Shown: positions 1-11,828 of the stretch, in pieces | Numbering within the stretch: the first letter of the stretch is position 1 | Layout of the letters: the number at the start of each line of letters is the position of its first letter | DNA from: Latrodectus hesperus | Lineage: Eukaryota > Arthropoda > Arachnida > Araneae > Theridiidae | NCBI GenBank assembly: GCA_037975125.1 | Contig: JAJQOW010000199.1 | Location: forward strand, 1 to 64,000 | Length of the DNA stretch: 64,000 bases | Direction: 5' to 3' | Made by a program: the position numbers and the translations under genes | The notes under the pieces: model-generated | Database searches by the model: none | Seen by the model: only the letters and a program-made list of their open reading frames with translations | What the model was told of the DNA's origin: nothing

Positions 1-1737
1 TTAGTGTCAAATATTTGAATATTTTAGGAGCTATCTATAACTTCTGTTGCACAATAAAACAGTATAATATTATCAATATGATAGAAAGAAAATAATGCAA
101 AACAAATTTTGCTTATCAAATTATTCAAGATTGTAGAAATCCTAATTGTATAAAAATTATAAACTTTATAAACATTTTACTTTTAAATAAGTAAAATTTT
201 GAAAAGAAAATTTTTCCTAAGAACAATTTATTTAAATTACTTTAAAAACTACAAAAAAAATTAATCAAATTTAATTTCATTAACTACATGTTATCTACAT
301 TTTATTTTTTTGAAATAAAATCACAAAGTTAAATTTTATTATAATTTTTCTTATTATGTACTATATTATTGTTAATACTAATAAAGTACTTAATGACTGC
401 AGATAATTATTGTGTCTGAAAATTTCTATTCATTTTCATCTTTTTTTGTAAAAATTATCTCAATATATGTTTTTGAAAATACAGACATTTTTATATATAA
501 AATGCAAGAACATATTTGTACTTTTTAAACATTTTTTGAGATACGAGCGAGCTTACAGAAAATTTTATTTTCAAAGTGCTGAGATAGTATTAACATTCCA
601 CATGCTGAATTTTAGAAATTTATATATTAAGAATTAAAATCAAAAATTAATGGATATAGGAAAAGTAATAATTTTTTTAATTGATAGGATATACTTTTAA
701 AGACTTGAAAATTTAAGAAGTTATAATTGTTGTAATCATCTATTTTTCTATTCTTCAATGTATTTAATAATAGTTTGGAAAAACGTTTATGCGTTTTAAA
801 TTATCAAAAATTATTAAAGTCGGAAAAGTTGTTTTCGTATGATAAGATTCTTACTTTTTTGTTAGAAATTTAAAGTATACCTGCAATTCTAAACTAATCG
901 GTATTATAAACTTAATTGATAATATTCAATATATTGAGACTTTTCAATATTAAGTTTGTTGGTCTTCACATAACTAATATATGCTGAGACTTTGTTGCTA
1001 TTTTTTAATATAGTTTATTTTTACTAATACAAATAACATTATATTCTTGCAGAAAAGTAGCTTATAATTTAAATATTCTAATCTTATTTTATACTAAATG
1101 AGAAGTATTTGCGAGTTTATATTCATAAGTATTTTTAAAAAATATTTAAAAAAAAATTTTTTTTTAAATAATTATTGCAGAATTTGAACAATTACTTAAT
1201 TTATTTGAAACTTATATTTCATTTAGAACTGATTTTTTTTTGTGTAATTTCAACAGTTAATTTCCATATTTTTTGTCAAATGTAACATTTTTATGCTTTC
1301 TGAATCTTGTTATAAATAATGCACAGACTGAGATAAGAAAACTAAGCTTAAATATTTCATGATATCTGGTAATATTTTTTAACTTACTATTGCATTCAGA
1401 TATTTCTGCCTGAGTGAATGTTCATTGTTTTTATATCTTTAATTCTTAAGAAACTTCATCATTACTTCTTAGATTTTAATGACACAATCAATCCTATATT
1501 GAAAACACAGATTTTATTTTTAAAAGATAAATGTGACGGATTAATTTTTTGTTCAAACAAGAAGAGTTAGGAAGATTTGAAAACCATTTTGCAACATGAA
1601 TTTATGTAATTAAGATTAGCAAATTTAAAAATTTATTTTTGTATCTAATATTAATTGTTTTAACGATAATTATTTGCTGAACAAACCTATTAACAATTTG
1701 TATGTTTAAAAATAATTTTATTATAAATTATTAAATG
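1..1737. other. AT-rich non-coding segment of copy A
   Basis: Long A and T runs with only short chance reading frames. It is homologous to 42809-45417 of copy B with many substitutions and small indels, as expected for neutrally evolving DNA. The site near 1642-1654 is the empty counterpart of the 44494-45310 insertion. No gene or RNA was seen. Confidence 0.7.
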
Positions 1738-1941
1738 TTGTCGTCTTGCCACCTAGGCTGGCAACATGGGGTGTGCTGCTCCACTTTTCCAACTGAACCA
1801 TATATTTGGTGTGGAGTCCGACTTCCTCAGTACACACATGCCATAGGTACCCGTTTATAGGGTTTCCATACAACGGAAAGGAGAAAGACAGGATAGATAG
1901 AAAGAGAATGTACATCCATGCCCGAACTGGGATTCGAAAAC
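1738..1941 (-). mobile_element. tRNA-derived SINE, family 2 (5' truncated)
   Basis: On the minus strand this matches the body of the complete element at 58553-58819. It shares the Cys/Gly-rich-looking GC segment ending near a GGTTCGAATCCC-like B box, the TTCATACAAGG-type segment, and the tail with CATGTTGCCAG. The tRNA-like head upstream of the B box is missing. A short internal deletion relative to other copies lies near 1861-1868. The same insertion sits in copy B at 45418, so it predates the segmental duplication. It is non-coding and, if it was ever active, relied on the enzymes of a LINE. Confidence 0.75.
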
Positions 1942-3221
1942 AGAATTACTTAAATATATTTTATAATAAAATAATTACTTTCTGTATGTTTAAAGTTTAA
2001 TTCTTTATCTGGAGTATGGTTGTGATATCAACTAATCACTATTACACTGCTTGAAAAGAATATCTTCTGAAGAGTATAAAACTATTTTAGACATAAAAAT
2101 GTTAATCAATAGTTATTATTATTAAATAAAAATATTATCATTATGTGACATAAAAAAAATTATATGAAATTTATACAAAAAATTAAAATGTCTTTCAAGT
2201 CAGAAATATCATTATTTAGTTTGTTTATTTTTTATTAGTGAAAATTTTAAATCATATGATGTTAAAAAATATTATTAATTAATATTGATATTTTAAAACA
2301 ATGACTTTAGTGTAACATTAATATTTTTCAGTATACTTTAGTTTCAATATTACTCCTTCAAAAGAAATGATAGTGAAAACATAAGTATAATGTTCTTGGC
2401 CATCTGAGATTAACTCAGATGACCATCATGCTTTAAAATGATACTTCTATTTTATAAGCAATATTTCAAATGCAGATTAAAAGAAATTAAAGTCATAAGG
2501 AACTAAAATGTAACAAGCAGTAAAATTATTTTGCAAGTTTTTTCCCCAATGTACAAAAATAAAACTATTAATTAAATGAATTTGAGTGATTATAACTTAA
2601 GATAATATAATTAATTATGGAAAACACATCAATTTTACTAATATAGGCAAGAGCTATTTCATTGGCAATTAAGTATATAATTAAAATTAAGGATATTTAT
2701 TTGCTTATATCAATGATAACTAGTTTATAAAATGTCATTAAAACAACAAAAACTGAATTAAGCTAAAATTAATGTAAGTAATTAATAAAAGAAGGAAAAT
2801 ATACAAAAATAGACTTAAGAAAGGAGGCAAGCGTTAACAGAAACAAAGTAAAAAATATATAGAAATTTAAAATATTTGTCCTAATCAAATCACCTAACTT
2901 AATTAAATTTCAGAATAAAATTTAAAAAAGATATTTATCACACAAAATTATATTTCATTTGTAAAATTGTAAATATTAAGTTTTAGAGTTGAATCTTGGC
3001 AATAATAATCAATAGATTTAGATATTTGCCAAGAAAATCTTCTTGGCAAATATCTAAATCATTGATAAACCATTTTTAGTTTTCAAAAGAAAACACTTAG
3101 AGGAGTGGGGTTCGGGTCATTAAGACCTAACCATCAATCCACCCATTAGTGGGAAAGAAAAAGGAAGTGGTTTCTACTGTGCAAAAATATACGTCATGGC
3201 TACTTTTGTGGGGTAAACCTG
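1942..3221. other. AT-rich non-coding segment absent from copy B
   Basis: No gene was seen. Copy B jumps from within its SINE (about 45558) to sequence matching about 4395, so all of this DNA was either lost from copy B or gained by copy A. The segment contains a perfect 21 bp inverted repeat at 3015-3060, listed separately. Confidence 0.6.
3015..3060. repeat. Perfect 21 bp inverted repeat with 4 nt loop
   Basis: Arms 3015-3035 and 3040-3060 are exact reverse complements, separated by AATC. The arms include GATATTTGCCAAG and its complement. It could form a hairpin. No transposon end or terminator context is evident. Confidence 0.9.
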
Positions 3222-3259
3222 TGACATATCAGATACGTCGTTGGCCACTAATTGACCAG

Positions 3260-4001
3260 TTTATTGCGACGTATCAGATACGTTGTGGACGCTGAGTCGG
3301 TTAACATTGTAAAGGCACCAATCTTGGCAAATCTTAGAGGCGTGTTTAGGATTGTTGTCCTGCTGAAAATTAAATCCAGTTCCAAGATAGTTTCTCTGTG
3401 CTGGATAACACATTTTGTTTACAAATATCCATATCGATCCATATTTCCCTCGATGAAAAGCAAACTTCCTACTCCAGAAGTACTCCTACAAACCCACATC
3501 ATGATACCGCCATCACAATGCTTGACAGTTCTGCACAAAGTTTTAGCTAGGATTTGTTTGTTAAGTTTTCTCTTCACCATAACTCGGCCACCTCACCCTT
3601 GAATGTTAAACTTTGATTCAATCTGGGAGATCTGAAAACTTCTATTTTGAGACGATCAATAACAAACTTAAACTCAACAACTGTCGATATGTTGTTTTCT
3701 TATCCATGATTAACTTTCAAATGTCAAAGATTTACTACGGGCCTGTTTTAAGCAAGTCAAAAAGAATTTGCATAACACTTACGGAAACTTTTTTTGCACT
3801 GCAATTTTCAAAATACATTATATATTGCAAATAATATGCTTTTCTCATTTTGTAAAAATAAAAATTTATAAAAATCTCTTTCTATAGACTTATACTTAAA
3901 ACATGTAGACAGTATTCAAAGAAAAATACAATACTTACAAATTATGCTGATTTATTCTTACATTTATAAAGAATGTACGGAAACGTTTTTTAGCCACTGT
4001 A
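3260..4001 (-). pseudogene. Tc1-like transposase remnant
   Basis: The minus strand of about 3290-3600 translates with few breaks to a Tc1-type core: a TVKH..GG..MMW segment, then SGVG and F-I-E-G, then a region resembling the L-D-x-I-F-Q-Q-D catalytic block. These are typical of the middle of Tc1 transposases (cut-and-paste DDE enzymes). The N-terminal DNA-binding part is not readable and several stops are present. Two similar TIR-like strings containing ACGGAAAC.TTTTTT..CACTG lie at 3777-3803 and 3974-4001. The second ends in CACTGTA, as expected for a Tc1 end next to a TA target. The left terminus was not found. Direct repeats of CAGATACGT occur at about 3230 and 3273. The element is dead. 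Confidence 0.65.
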
Positions 4002-5292
4002 AATGAGTGATAGAAATAATATTTAATCTAAATTTAAAATGTAACTTAAAACCAGAAGTATAAATTTACTTCTAATAGTAATACATTGATATATTTCATA
4101 ATTATTTCCATAAAAACTTAATCCTGTTTATTATTTTTTTTCATGTAAATGTCTTATTGTTGCTCTGCACTATGTTAAGTTCCCCAAGTTCTAGCACCAT
4201 GCGAAAATGCCTTTGAGCTATTTCTAAAATGAACTGGAAAATAATAGATAATCCTCGAGAAAGTCTCACCATTATTGTCATTTATCAATCAAATACTACT
4301 GTACAAAATTAAAATAAAATTCACTATTTACCTGTTAATTGTGTGGCAGACAAAAACAGCCAAGATTTAAATGTTGGCATAGTTATTGCATGCTAAATAT
4401 TGAAATATACTAATTGAATTCATGTTTTTATCTCAGAAGATATCCAGTTAAATTTATATTTATGAAGAATTTCATTTGTTTCAATTATTAAACTTTAAGT
4501 AATGGCAAATTGTGTCCGTCCTTTTCTTAATAATATATCTAAACATTTTAAAAGATTTCTAATACTTCAAAAACTTTTTTAAATAACTTTTCTTACCAGC
4601 TTTTAATAAATTTTAATACTGTTATTAATTTGAATGACTAATAGCTGAAAACATATTTTCTATTTCTATTAAAAAAGGCTTAACAGAAATATTAAGGATA
4701 AATACAATGTATGCAGTATATATTTAAATATTTAGGAATGTGACAATCACTTCAAGCGAATAGAAGTGACAAGAGGGGACAATGTGTTTGGCAAAGATCT
4801 GGAAGAACTATTGTGGCCCCTTTGATAAAATTTAAACTAATACCAACAACAGTTCCAACAGTTTTTGAAACTGTCCTTTGTCATAATTGCAATGTTCTTG
4901 AACAAGAAAGTCCATCAGTTAAAACACAAAAATGGGATAAAATTACTTATTCAGACCGTTAAGGAAAATAAGCTCTGTTAAAAACACAATTAAGAGCACA
5001 ATTTTATAAATTTATGGAAACTGATCAATATTTTATCAAAACATCTCATACCAGAACCATGGATTAAAATCAGTAAGTTAAATAATAAAATTATTCTTGT
5101 TTTCTAAAAGTACCATGATTTAAAATTACTTACAACAACTGCTATAATTTGAGCTAATCAATTTATCCAATAAATTTGAAAACTGACACCAAAGTTTGAT
5201 GCTCTACAAATAGGTTAATATTTTGTTTTAACATATGTTGCATCAAAGATACAATTTCTTATTATAGTCTGGTAAGTTATTATTGCTCAAAC
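4002..5292. other. AT-rich non-coding segment
   Basis: From about 4395 it is homologous to 45559-46456 of copy B. A somewhat less AT-rich patch near 4736-4990 is conserved in both copies, but no reading frame or known repeat was recognised in it. Confidence 0.55.
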
Positions 5293-5307
5293 CAAGTACC
5301 ACTTGTG

Positions 5308-5486
5308 TTTTGTTTGTTTGTTTGTCGCTCAACGGTCATTTTTTGCACACGAGGGCTAATTAGACCGGGACTTACGGCTTAAAGTGGATTCCGAACCACT
5401 ACAAACATCCATGCCCAAGGTGGGATTCGAACCCACGAACTGTTGAACCGAAGGCAAGAGCGCTAACCATTCGGCTGCCAGTTCGG
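5308..5486 (-). mobile_element. tRNA-derived SINE, family 1, full length with TSD
   Basis: On the minus strand the element opens with a tRNA-like head: an A-box-like TGGCAGCCGAATGG and a B box GGTTCGAATCC. A short unique body follows, ending in a (CAAA)n-type tail. It is 179 bp long, exactly the length of the copy at 61396-61574. It is flanked by a 15 bp direct repeat CAAGTACCACTTGTG at 5293-5307 and 5487-5501. Copy B has one copy of that 15-mer (one mismatch) at about 46457-46471 and no SINE, so the insertion followed the segmental duplication. RNA polymerase III would read from the internal A and B boxes. Confidence 0.92.
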
Positions 5487-5501
5487 CAAGTACCACTTGT
5501 G

Positions 5502-8500
5502 AATTAGCAATTGATTTATTTTATTTGAGTAATAACCTGTAAATAATAACTGGATGAATAGAAAAATATGCAAAACATATCTGCATTTTGCCTTTATAAG
5601 AGCAATTTCAAACAGTTATCTTAGCCAAAATTTTATTGTTTCTTTCAAGATTTCGTTATTTATAGTTACTGATTTTCATACTTTTGTAGAAAATTTTTAA
5701 ATTACAGTAAAGCTTCATTGCAACTTTCTTGATATTTAAATAAGTAGTAAAAAGCTTATGAATTATTCTTTTAACATCCTTTTGTCGAATTACTTATTAT
5801 GGCTATGCTTTTTTGTTTGTAATTTGTGCCTAGTGTGAAATCTCCTATGGTTAAGTTACAAAGCATGATAAATACTCAGTTTATTAACCTATTGAAAAGA
5901 TGAAAGGTGGAGTCGACATATCCTAACTAAAAATTAAACTTCAACCTTAGGAGCATGAAGCGATATTATTACACCATTGGTTTTCAAGTAAACCTTCCAT
6001 CTATTGTTTTGTCAAAAATTAGATTCAAAACTGATTAAATATCTTCAAGTGATATCTATCATTTTTTTTGTTAAATCAAATAATGAAATAAAAATATTTA
6101 GTAATAAAGTTTTTAAATAGAACTTAATATAAAACAGATGGAATGCTAATTTTATTTTTATCAAGAAAATTTACATTTATATTTTTCTCATGTTCAATTT
6201 CATCATGAAATATGATTGTAGATGTGTGGAATCTTCTTACTCTCCCAAAGTTGAAAGAGACACAGTAGTATTTATCATGTATCTTCACCCTTGGTATTGG
6301 GGTAAAAATCCTAGCAAGCCAATGTTTTTGTTGATAAAAAAATTACTTATGCTTAAAATTTTATACTGACACACGTGAAATTATCCTGCTTGTGAGTTTG
6401 ATGAATTTTATTAGATTTTTAAAAATTTTAATTTTTTTGAACAAAAAATTTGAAGATGGTTACTTTTAAAGAAAATTTAAAATATTCCTCTTCCTATGTC
6501 TAATTTTTTGCAGGATGATTGTGTGTGTAGGTATGTTGGACCTCTAGACTACTATTAATATCCTAGCGATGCAATGTTTGCACTTATATTAACACATTAC
6601 ATTATTAACAAAAATAAATCCCAAATATTTTATTTCTATTCTAATAAGTGTTGAAGGTAATGTTTAAAAAAATCTCTCTATAGCTGAATAAATTGCTTTT
6701 AAAATCAATTCACTGTTAACTTACAAGTAAAACTTTGCTCAACAGTTAAAATTTTCAGTTAAATTAATATATTTGGTTTTCTATTTTTAAATTATCAAAC
6801 AATAAAATAGCAATCAATGTTACTTCATGATAAATTAAACGTGTAGTTAATGATAGCAGTTCACTAATATAATATTTTTTAATTTTACATTTTTAGTGTA
6901 TGTAATGATTATTGCTCTGTTTACACAAGGGTTACTTTTCTTTATATACCAGAAAGTTGATTTAGAAATACTTAAAGGTACATTAAATTAAAAAAAAAGC
7001 TTTACATGGTTAATTTATATTATTTTTATTTAAAATTGATTTACTGCACATATTATAATTCAGTGACATAGCATAAGTTAATGATTTCATTAATGAAATG
7101 TACTTAATATAAGGGTACCTAAATTAAAGTTATACGCAATTTGCTTTCATTAACATCTAATACAATGCAAGTATCAAGCATGTTATATAAAGAATTCTTA
7201 ATAAATATATTTCTAAAAGTTAAATCTTTTATTTTAAAACTAAGTGGAAAAAGTTAGTTTTATAATCACTCAATTTTACTAATTTAATTACACATTCTGA
7301 GAATTATGTTAAAAATATTTTGTTTTAATCTTTGCTGATCTCTAATAATAAAATGGAACAGATAAGCACAAAATAGATTTGTTTATCACAATATGGAACA
7401 TAACTGGTAGAGGAGAAAAATATCTCTTGAGATATGATATAAAAAGTGTCTTTAAAGGAAATGATTACTAAGAATCATAATCTATTTAGTATATTGTAAA
7501 GGTTTTACCTTTCTGAATAAAATTTCACCATGATTGCATTATTTGGAAAGCTAAAAATAATTCAGATAAAACACCATATAACTTACATAATAAAAATTAT
7601 TAATTATTGCTCAAAAATATTAAGTAATTTTAATTGGAATATATGAGATTCCCTTCAACATTTTGGTTGTACAATGAGATGGATCTCAAAATAACATTTA
7701 ATGAGATTCACAGAAGACAAGTGAAGTATTTAGATCATGATGACATATACAGCCACAGGTACTGATAATTGCATGCAGGACTTTTCCCCAGAGACGCAGC
7801 CCAATGTTAAATCGTAAATCAAAATAATCCAGTTATAATTTGAAATAGGCTTCGATTCCATTTTAAATTATTTATTGAACATGCAACTGTATATAAGAAT
7901 GTATAAAATGAAATAACAGATTTAAAAAATCATTACTAGGCCTTCTAAACTACTTGTCAGGATACTCACATTTTAGTTTATACACTTTAGCTGATCAGCT
8001 TATATTGTTTAAGATAATACAACAATATATGGAACCAAAGCCTGTTCTCAATTTCCCATGTGATATAAACATTCAAGTCTCTCATAGTTTTGCTATATAT
8101 TGTGTTGTCATTTAAGATTTTTTAATCAGTTTTGCTATATTTGAGAATATTCTTTTTTCTTACCTTTTTGTAGAGTTTTGATGTTCATTAAATTGTAAAA
8201 ATTTAAAAATATTCAAAGAAAAAATGTAATAAAAGAGACCATAAGTGAGAATTATTCCCAAGAGATAATATTCTTTAATGTTTAAAAGCAAAATCTTTTT
8301 TCTTTCAAAAACTTATATCAATTTTGTCGTTTCTGTTTTATACATAAGAACATTATGCTTTTCTTATAAATTTGTAACAATTATAAATCAAATAAAAATT
8401 TATCTAAAACAAATTTCAATAAATAATTATCTTTTCCCAGAGAGAATGGATTATTTATATGTGGCAATGTATTATACTAACCGAATACGAAATTTATAAA

Positions 8501-8616
8501 TTTTATTTTTAATAACATGTTCCTATACATAATTGTGAGTAATTGAATATTTTAATTGACATAATCATAATGATTAATTGCAATTCATAGTTCATATAAA
8601 TCTAAATTTATAAATA
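5502..8616. other. AT-rich non-coding DNA downstream of the ankyrin gene
   Basis: No gene was recognised. Identity to copy B rises abruptly near 6530 (47520 in B) from roughly nine-tenths to near-identical. A reading frame at 8278-8499 is also open in copy B (49286-49504), but its composition is that of AT-rich DNA and it resembles no family. Any 3' exons of the ankyrin gene, predicted by its splice donor, would lie in or beyond this region. None could be identified. Confidence 0.5.
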
Positions 8617-10241
8617 TCAAGAGAAAGCTTTAATAAAATTTATCAAGCTTGATTTATCCAAGTACTTACCTATGCAGGTAACAAGGATATAGTTTAAGTC
8701 TATAGTACTTTCCTGAATAGTATAAACTCTTAGCTTTTGCAAATATCTTAAGAGTTTATTTCTCTTCAAAGAAGCCATTAGAAGATCTTTGCAGTAGAGA
8801 TATTTATTTTCTCTCATCAATATTTCCTCAACCATTTCAAATGGATAATCATCAGAAGGTTCTGAATTAGTAATGTTATCATACACATATTGATATAAGG
8901 AATATTGCCCATTAATTTTATCCCTCTTCATTTTCATTACTTCAGACATGCAAGAATTGCGAAGTTTTGACAAAATTTTAAATATATTCTCATCACGTAA
9001 AAAAAACCAATGGAAATTGATTACTCTTTGTGGTCTCTTAAGACTCCTTCTATCAATGAAATTCCATAAAACTAGAAATGGAATAACTACTTTGTGAAGT
9101 AACTGACCTCTATGATCATATCCATGAAATTCCAAATTTATATCATTGGGATCAGCACCATGTTCTAGCAATAATTTGATAACGTCAGTAGTTTCACCTT
9201 CTACATAAAACAGTGAAGCATAATCTATAGCAGTTTTATGTCTACAGTTTTCTGCATGAATATCAGCACCGTTATCTAATAACATTTCAATTGCCTGGAG
9301 TTTTAATGGACCCGGATTTGATCTCATTGCTTCCATCAAAGGGGTATCCCCTTGTTTATTCCTAGCATTTATATCTGCACCACTGTTTATAAGAGTGTCT
9401 ATAATAGGGGGTTAGCAAGTAATGCTGCAACATGAAGAGGAGTACCCCATTCATCATTCGTATCATTAATATCGGATCCATGATATAAAAGTTGTTTGAT
9501 AACATCAACATGAAAATTCTGTCTCACAGCCATATGCAGAGCAATACCCAAACTATCCCTGTCCTTTACAAAGTCTGGATTGCGTTGAAGTATCTTCTTA
9601 ATTATACTTGGATCTACTTTATTAAACATGGCAACATATAAAATAGACCGATTGTAAAATCTGTAGCTCATATCTGCTCCATGTTCAATGAGTTCACTAA
9701 TGCTGTTCCAATTTAAACTTCTCTCAAACGGATTACTACCAAATGCTGCTGCCATGGGAGTTATGCCTTTAAAATTACGGATATTAGGATCAGCACCTCG
9801 ATCTAGAAGTAATTTTACAACATCTGCACTTCTGTTTGGTTGAAAACGAATTTTCTTGATAATAATGTGTAAAGGAGTTTCTTTTTGACGGTTTCCTATA
9901 TTGGGATCCCCATCGTTATCAAGAAGAATTCGTATTAAATCTGCATTACAATTTTCATTTCTGACAGCAAAATGCAACGGCGTATCACCTTTATTATTCT
10001 GCACGTTAGTACTTGCTCTGCACTTCAAAAGAAGTTCTATGTCATTAAGGTCATTCTTGTACAATTTTACTGCATGATGGAGACAAGAATTATGATGACG
10101 GTCCAACATATTTATATGGCTTTCGTCCACCTTCTTTATTACAGTGTTCAGATTTCTTCCGTTTTGAATAGCTGATATCAAAACATTTGCTTCTAATTTA
10201 CCCTGTCTTCTACTCTCGCTTGAAAACACTTCAAGATCCAT
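8617..10241 (-). CDS. Ankyrin-repeat protein, copy A (one frameshift)
   Basis: A protein-interaction scaffold of about nine ankyrin repeats, recognisable by TPLH.A, LL..GAD and related signatures. The start is ATG at 10239-10241 (MDLEVFSSE), preceded on the minus strand by a possible splice acceptor (TTTCTGAAAG). The repeats read from 10241 to about 9410. There one base is missing relative to copy B, shifting the frame. The frame from about 9400 to 8617 then carries the remaining repeats and a C-terminal region of about 150 residues without repeats (C.SE..KMK, then a short Leu/Lys-rich segment). That layout loosely recalls arthropod ankyrin proteins with PRANC or F-box-like tails, but I could not confirm this. 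A consensus donor GTAAGT begins at 8669 going down, so residues coded by 8617-8669 are probably intronic. The partner, target and location are unknown. Apart from the frameshift it looks conserved and could be expressed. A sequencing error is a real alternative. Confidence 0.8.
8663..8670 (-). promoter_or_regulatory. Putative splice donor of the ankyrin gene
   Basis: The minus strand reads GCATAG|GTAAGTA, a near-ideal eukaryotic 5' splice site. The exon ends at 8670 in phase 1. The same string is kept at 49675-49682 in copy B although the flanking coding sequence has drifted. This suggests the reading frame continues in a downstream exon rather than ending at 8617. Confidence 0.6.
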
Positions 10242-10755
10242 CTTTCAGAAACAAGTAAGAGATTTGAATTATTTTTATATTAAATTAGTACAATTAATGA
10301 ACAAACTTTGCGACTGCTTAATTTCTACAGAAAAATTTAAATATGTTTACAAGTAATAAATAATTGCCAAATCGTTATCAACTCTTAACATGCGTTTCTA
10401 GAATATTAAATAAAGCGCTTTGATGTGTTAGTGTTAGTAGAAGTACTTTCAACTAAGAATGGGAAAAGTATCTTTAATCGATATTTTTTCGATTGATGTC
10501 GAGTGATGTAAATGACACAAAATACCCGTTTCCGAGTGTAGAACTTTAAGTTTTCCTGAAGGTTAGAAACATCTGGCAGGGCACCGGCGTCTATATAATC
10601 AAATATTTTATATTTTTCTTTTTTCTTCCTTACAAATCATGTTTGCGGATTAACCTTTATCAATATTTTTGTGATGAAGATTAATAATTAAAAACTTTTT
10701 ATTCAGTTCATTAAATTAAAGTATGAATGTTAAATGTTACCTTTTTATTAAATTA
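10242..10755 (-). promoter_or_regulatory. Putative 5' flank of the ankyrin gene
   Basis: This region is conserved between the copies (51259-51775 in B), including a less AT-rich block at about 10540-10600. On the minus strand that block reads TATATAGACGCCGG followed by GTGCCCTGCCAGATG, a TATA-like string about 350 bases upstream of the ATG. A partly self-complementary ATCGAT..TTTCGAT cluster lies at about 10475-10500. Promoter function is inferred from position only. An intron in the 5' UTR is possible because an acceptor-like AG precedes the ATG. Confidence 0.3.
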
Positions 10756-11819
10756 CAAGCTGACCCAGCCACGCGTTGCAGTGGCTGAGTTTTAAAATAC
10801 ATTGAATCAATTTTTTACTAATTCTTGGGTTCAATCAAATTAATATTTTCTAAAAAATTTAGAATAGGTTCATTCATAGGAAATTAAAAATAAAACGTTT
10901 CACCAAAATTTAATAGTAATACGTTAAAGTATCAAAATTTTGAAATTAAGCACAAATCAACATATACTTTCTGAATTTACATTTTATTCATCTTATATTA
11001 AATTATAGTTTGTAATCAGTGACTTACTTATAAAATATACTATATAAATTAAAGACATCTAAAAATAAATTGTTATAAATGAGGTAGATAACATTGACAT
11101 CGAACTATTATTATTTTAATTTTAAATTATATTAAAACTAAAAATTTTTTCCACGGCATTATACTGAAATAAAAAAAATTAAAAGAATTTATCATTTGAA
11201 TAAATAAATTAGATCAAAATGTTCTACTGAATAAATTAATAATTATCAAATTATAAAATAAAAATAAAAAATAATAAAAGGCTATCAAGAAATACTTACA
11301 TATTTTCGAGGTGGTATGAAAATTAGTAGAGAAAAACAGTAATAAATAAAATTTTATTTTACTATTTATAATATTAAAAATATTCAAACTGAATACTGCA
11401 CAATAATAACACAATACAAAGTATAATTATGAAAATGATTCACGAAAAATTGTTATAGTATCATTATACATCATGAAAATATATGTAAATTCTATATTTA
11501 ACCACGCGCTTGCGCACGCACGATAATTTTCTCGAAGATGGTATAATCTAGAAAAATAAACGCGTCGCCATCTGCCGAATACCTGTGCAACTTAGATGCT
11601 AAACCGCCATCTATTAGGAACTTACAGAACTAACCAAAAAAAATAAAAAAAATTTAGGGTTGTACTACCCCTAACATTTAGGGGGATGAAAAATAGATGT
11701 TGGCCGATTCTCATAGATACCGGATAAGCACAAAAAATTTCATCAAAATCGGTCAAGCCGTTTCGGAGGAGTATGGCAACGAAAACTGTGACACGAGAAT
11801 TTTATATATTAGATTAAAA
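10756..11819 (+). mobile_element. Retroposon-like insertion (RTE-like 3' end), unique to copy A
   Basis: An interruption of 1064 bp in copy A relative to copy B, flanked by a 9 bp direct repeat ATTAAATTA (10747-10755 and 11820-11828). Copy B has an uninterrupted site at about 51775. The left end starts CAAGCTGACCC and the right end reads TCAAAATCGGTCAAGC, then GTGACACGAGAATTT, then TATATTAGATTAAAA. End sequences of this kind are common on small retroposed elements in arthropod genomes and resemble RTE-type tails. No protein-coding region survives. The class is inferred, and the TSD is AT-rich, so weaker than the others. Confidence 0.6.
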
Positions 11820-11828
11820 ATTAAATTA

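Noticed and set aside
3252..3834. Two plus-strand frames of 116 and 73 codons
   Set aside because: The region is a Tc1 transposase remnant on the opposite strand.
5400..5486. tRNA gene on the minus strand suggested by A and B boxes
   Set aside because: The head continues into a non-tRNA body with a CAAA tail and is flanked by target duplications, so it is a SINE. The same applies at 58553, 60615 and 61396.
8278..8499. 73-codon frame present in both duplicates (49286-49504)
   Set aside because: Near-identity of the whole surrounding region explains its conservation, and its amino-acid content is that of random AT-rich sequence.
8617..10241. Ankyrin gene as a latrotoxin-type toxin
   Set aside because: Only ankyrin repeats are shared. 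The protein is much shorter, lacks the characteristic N-terminal region and has no signal peptide, so a toxin call is unsupported.
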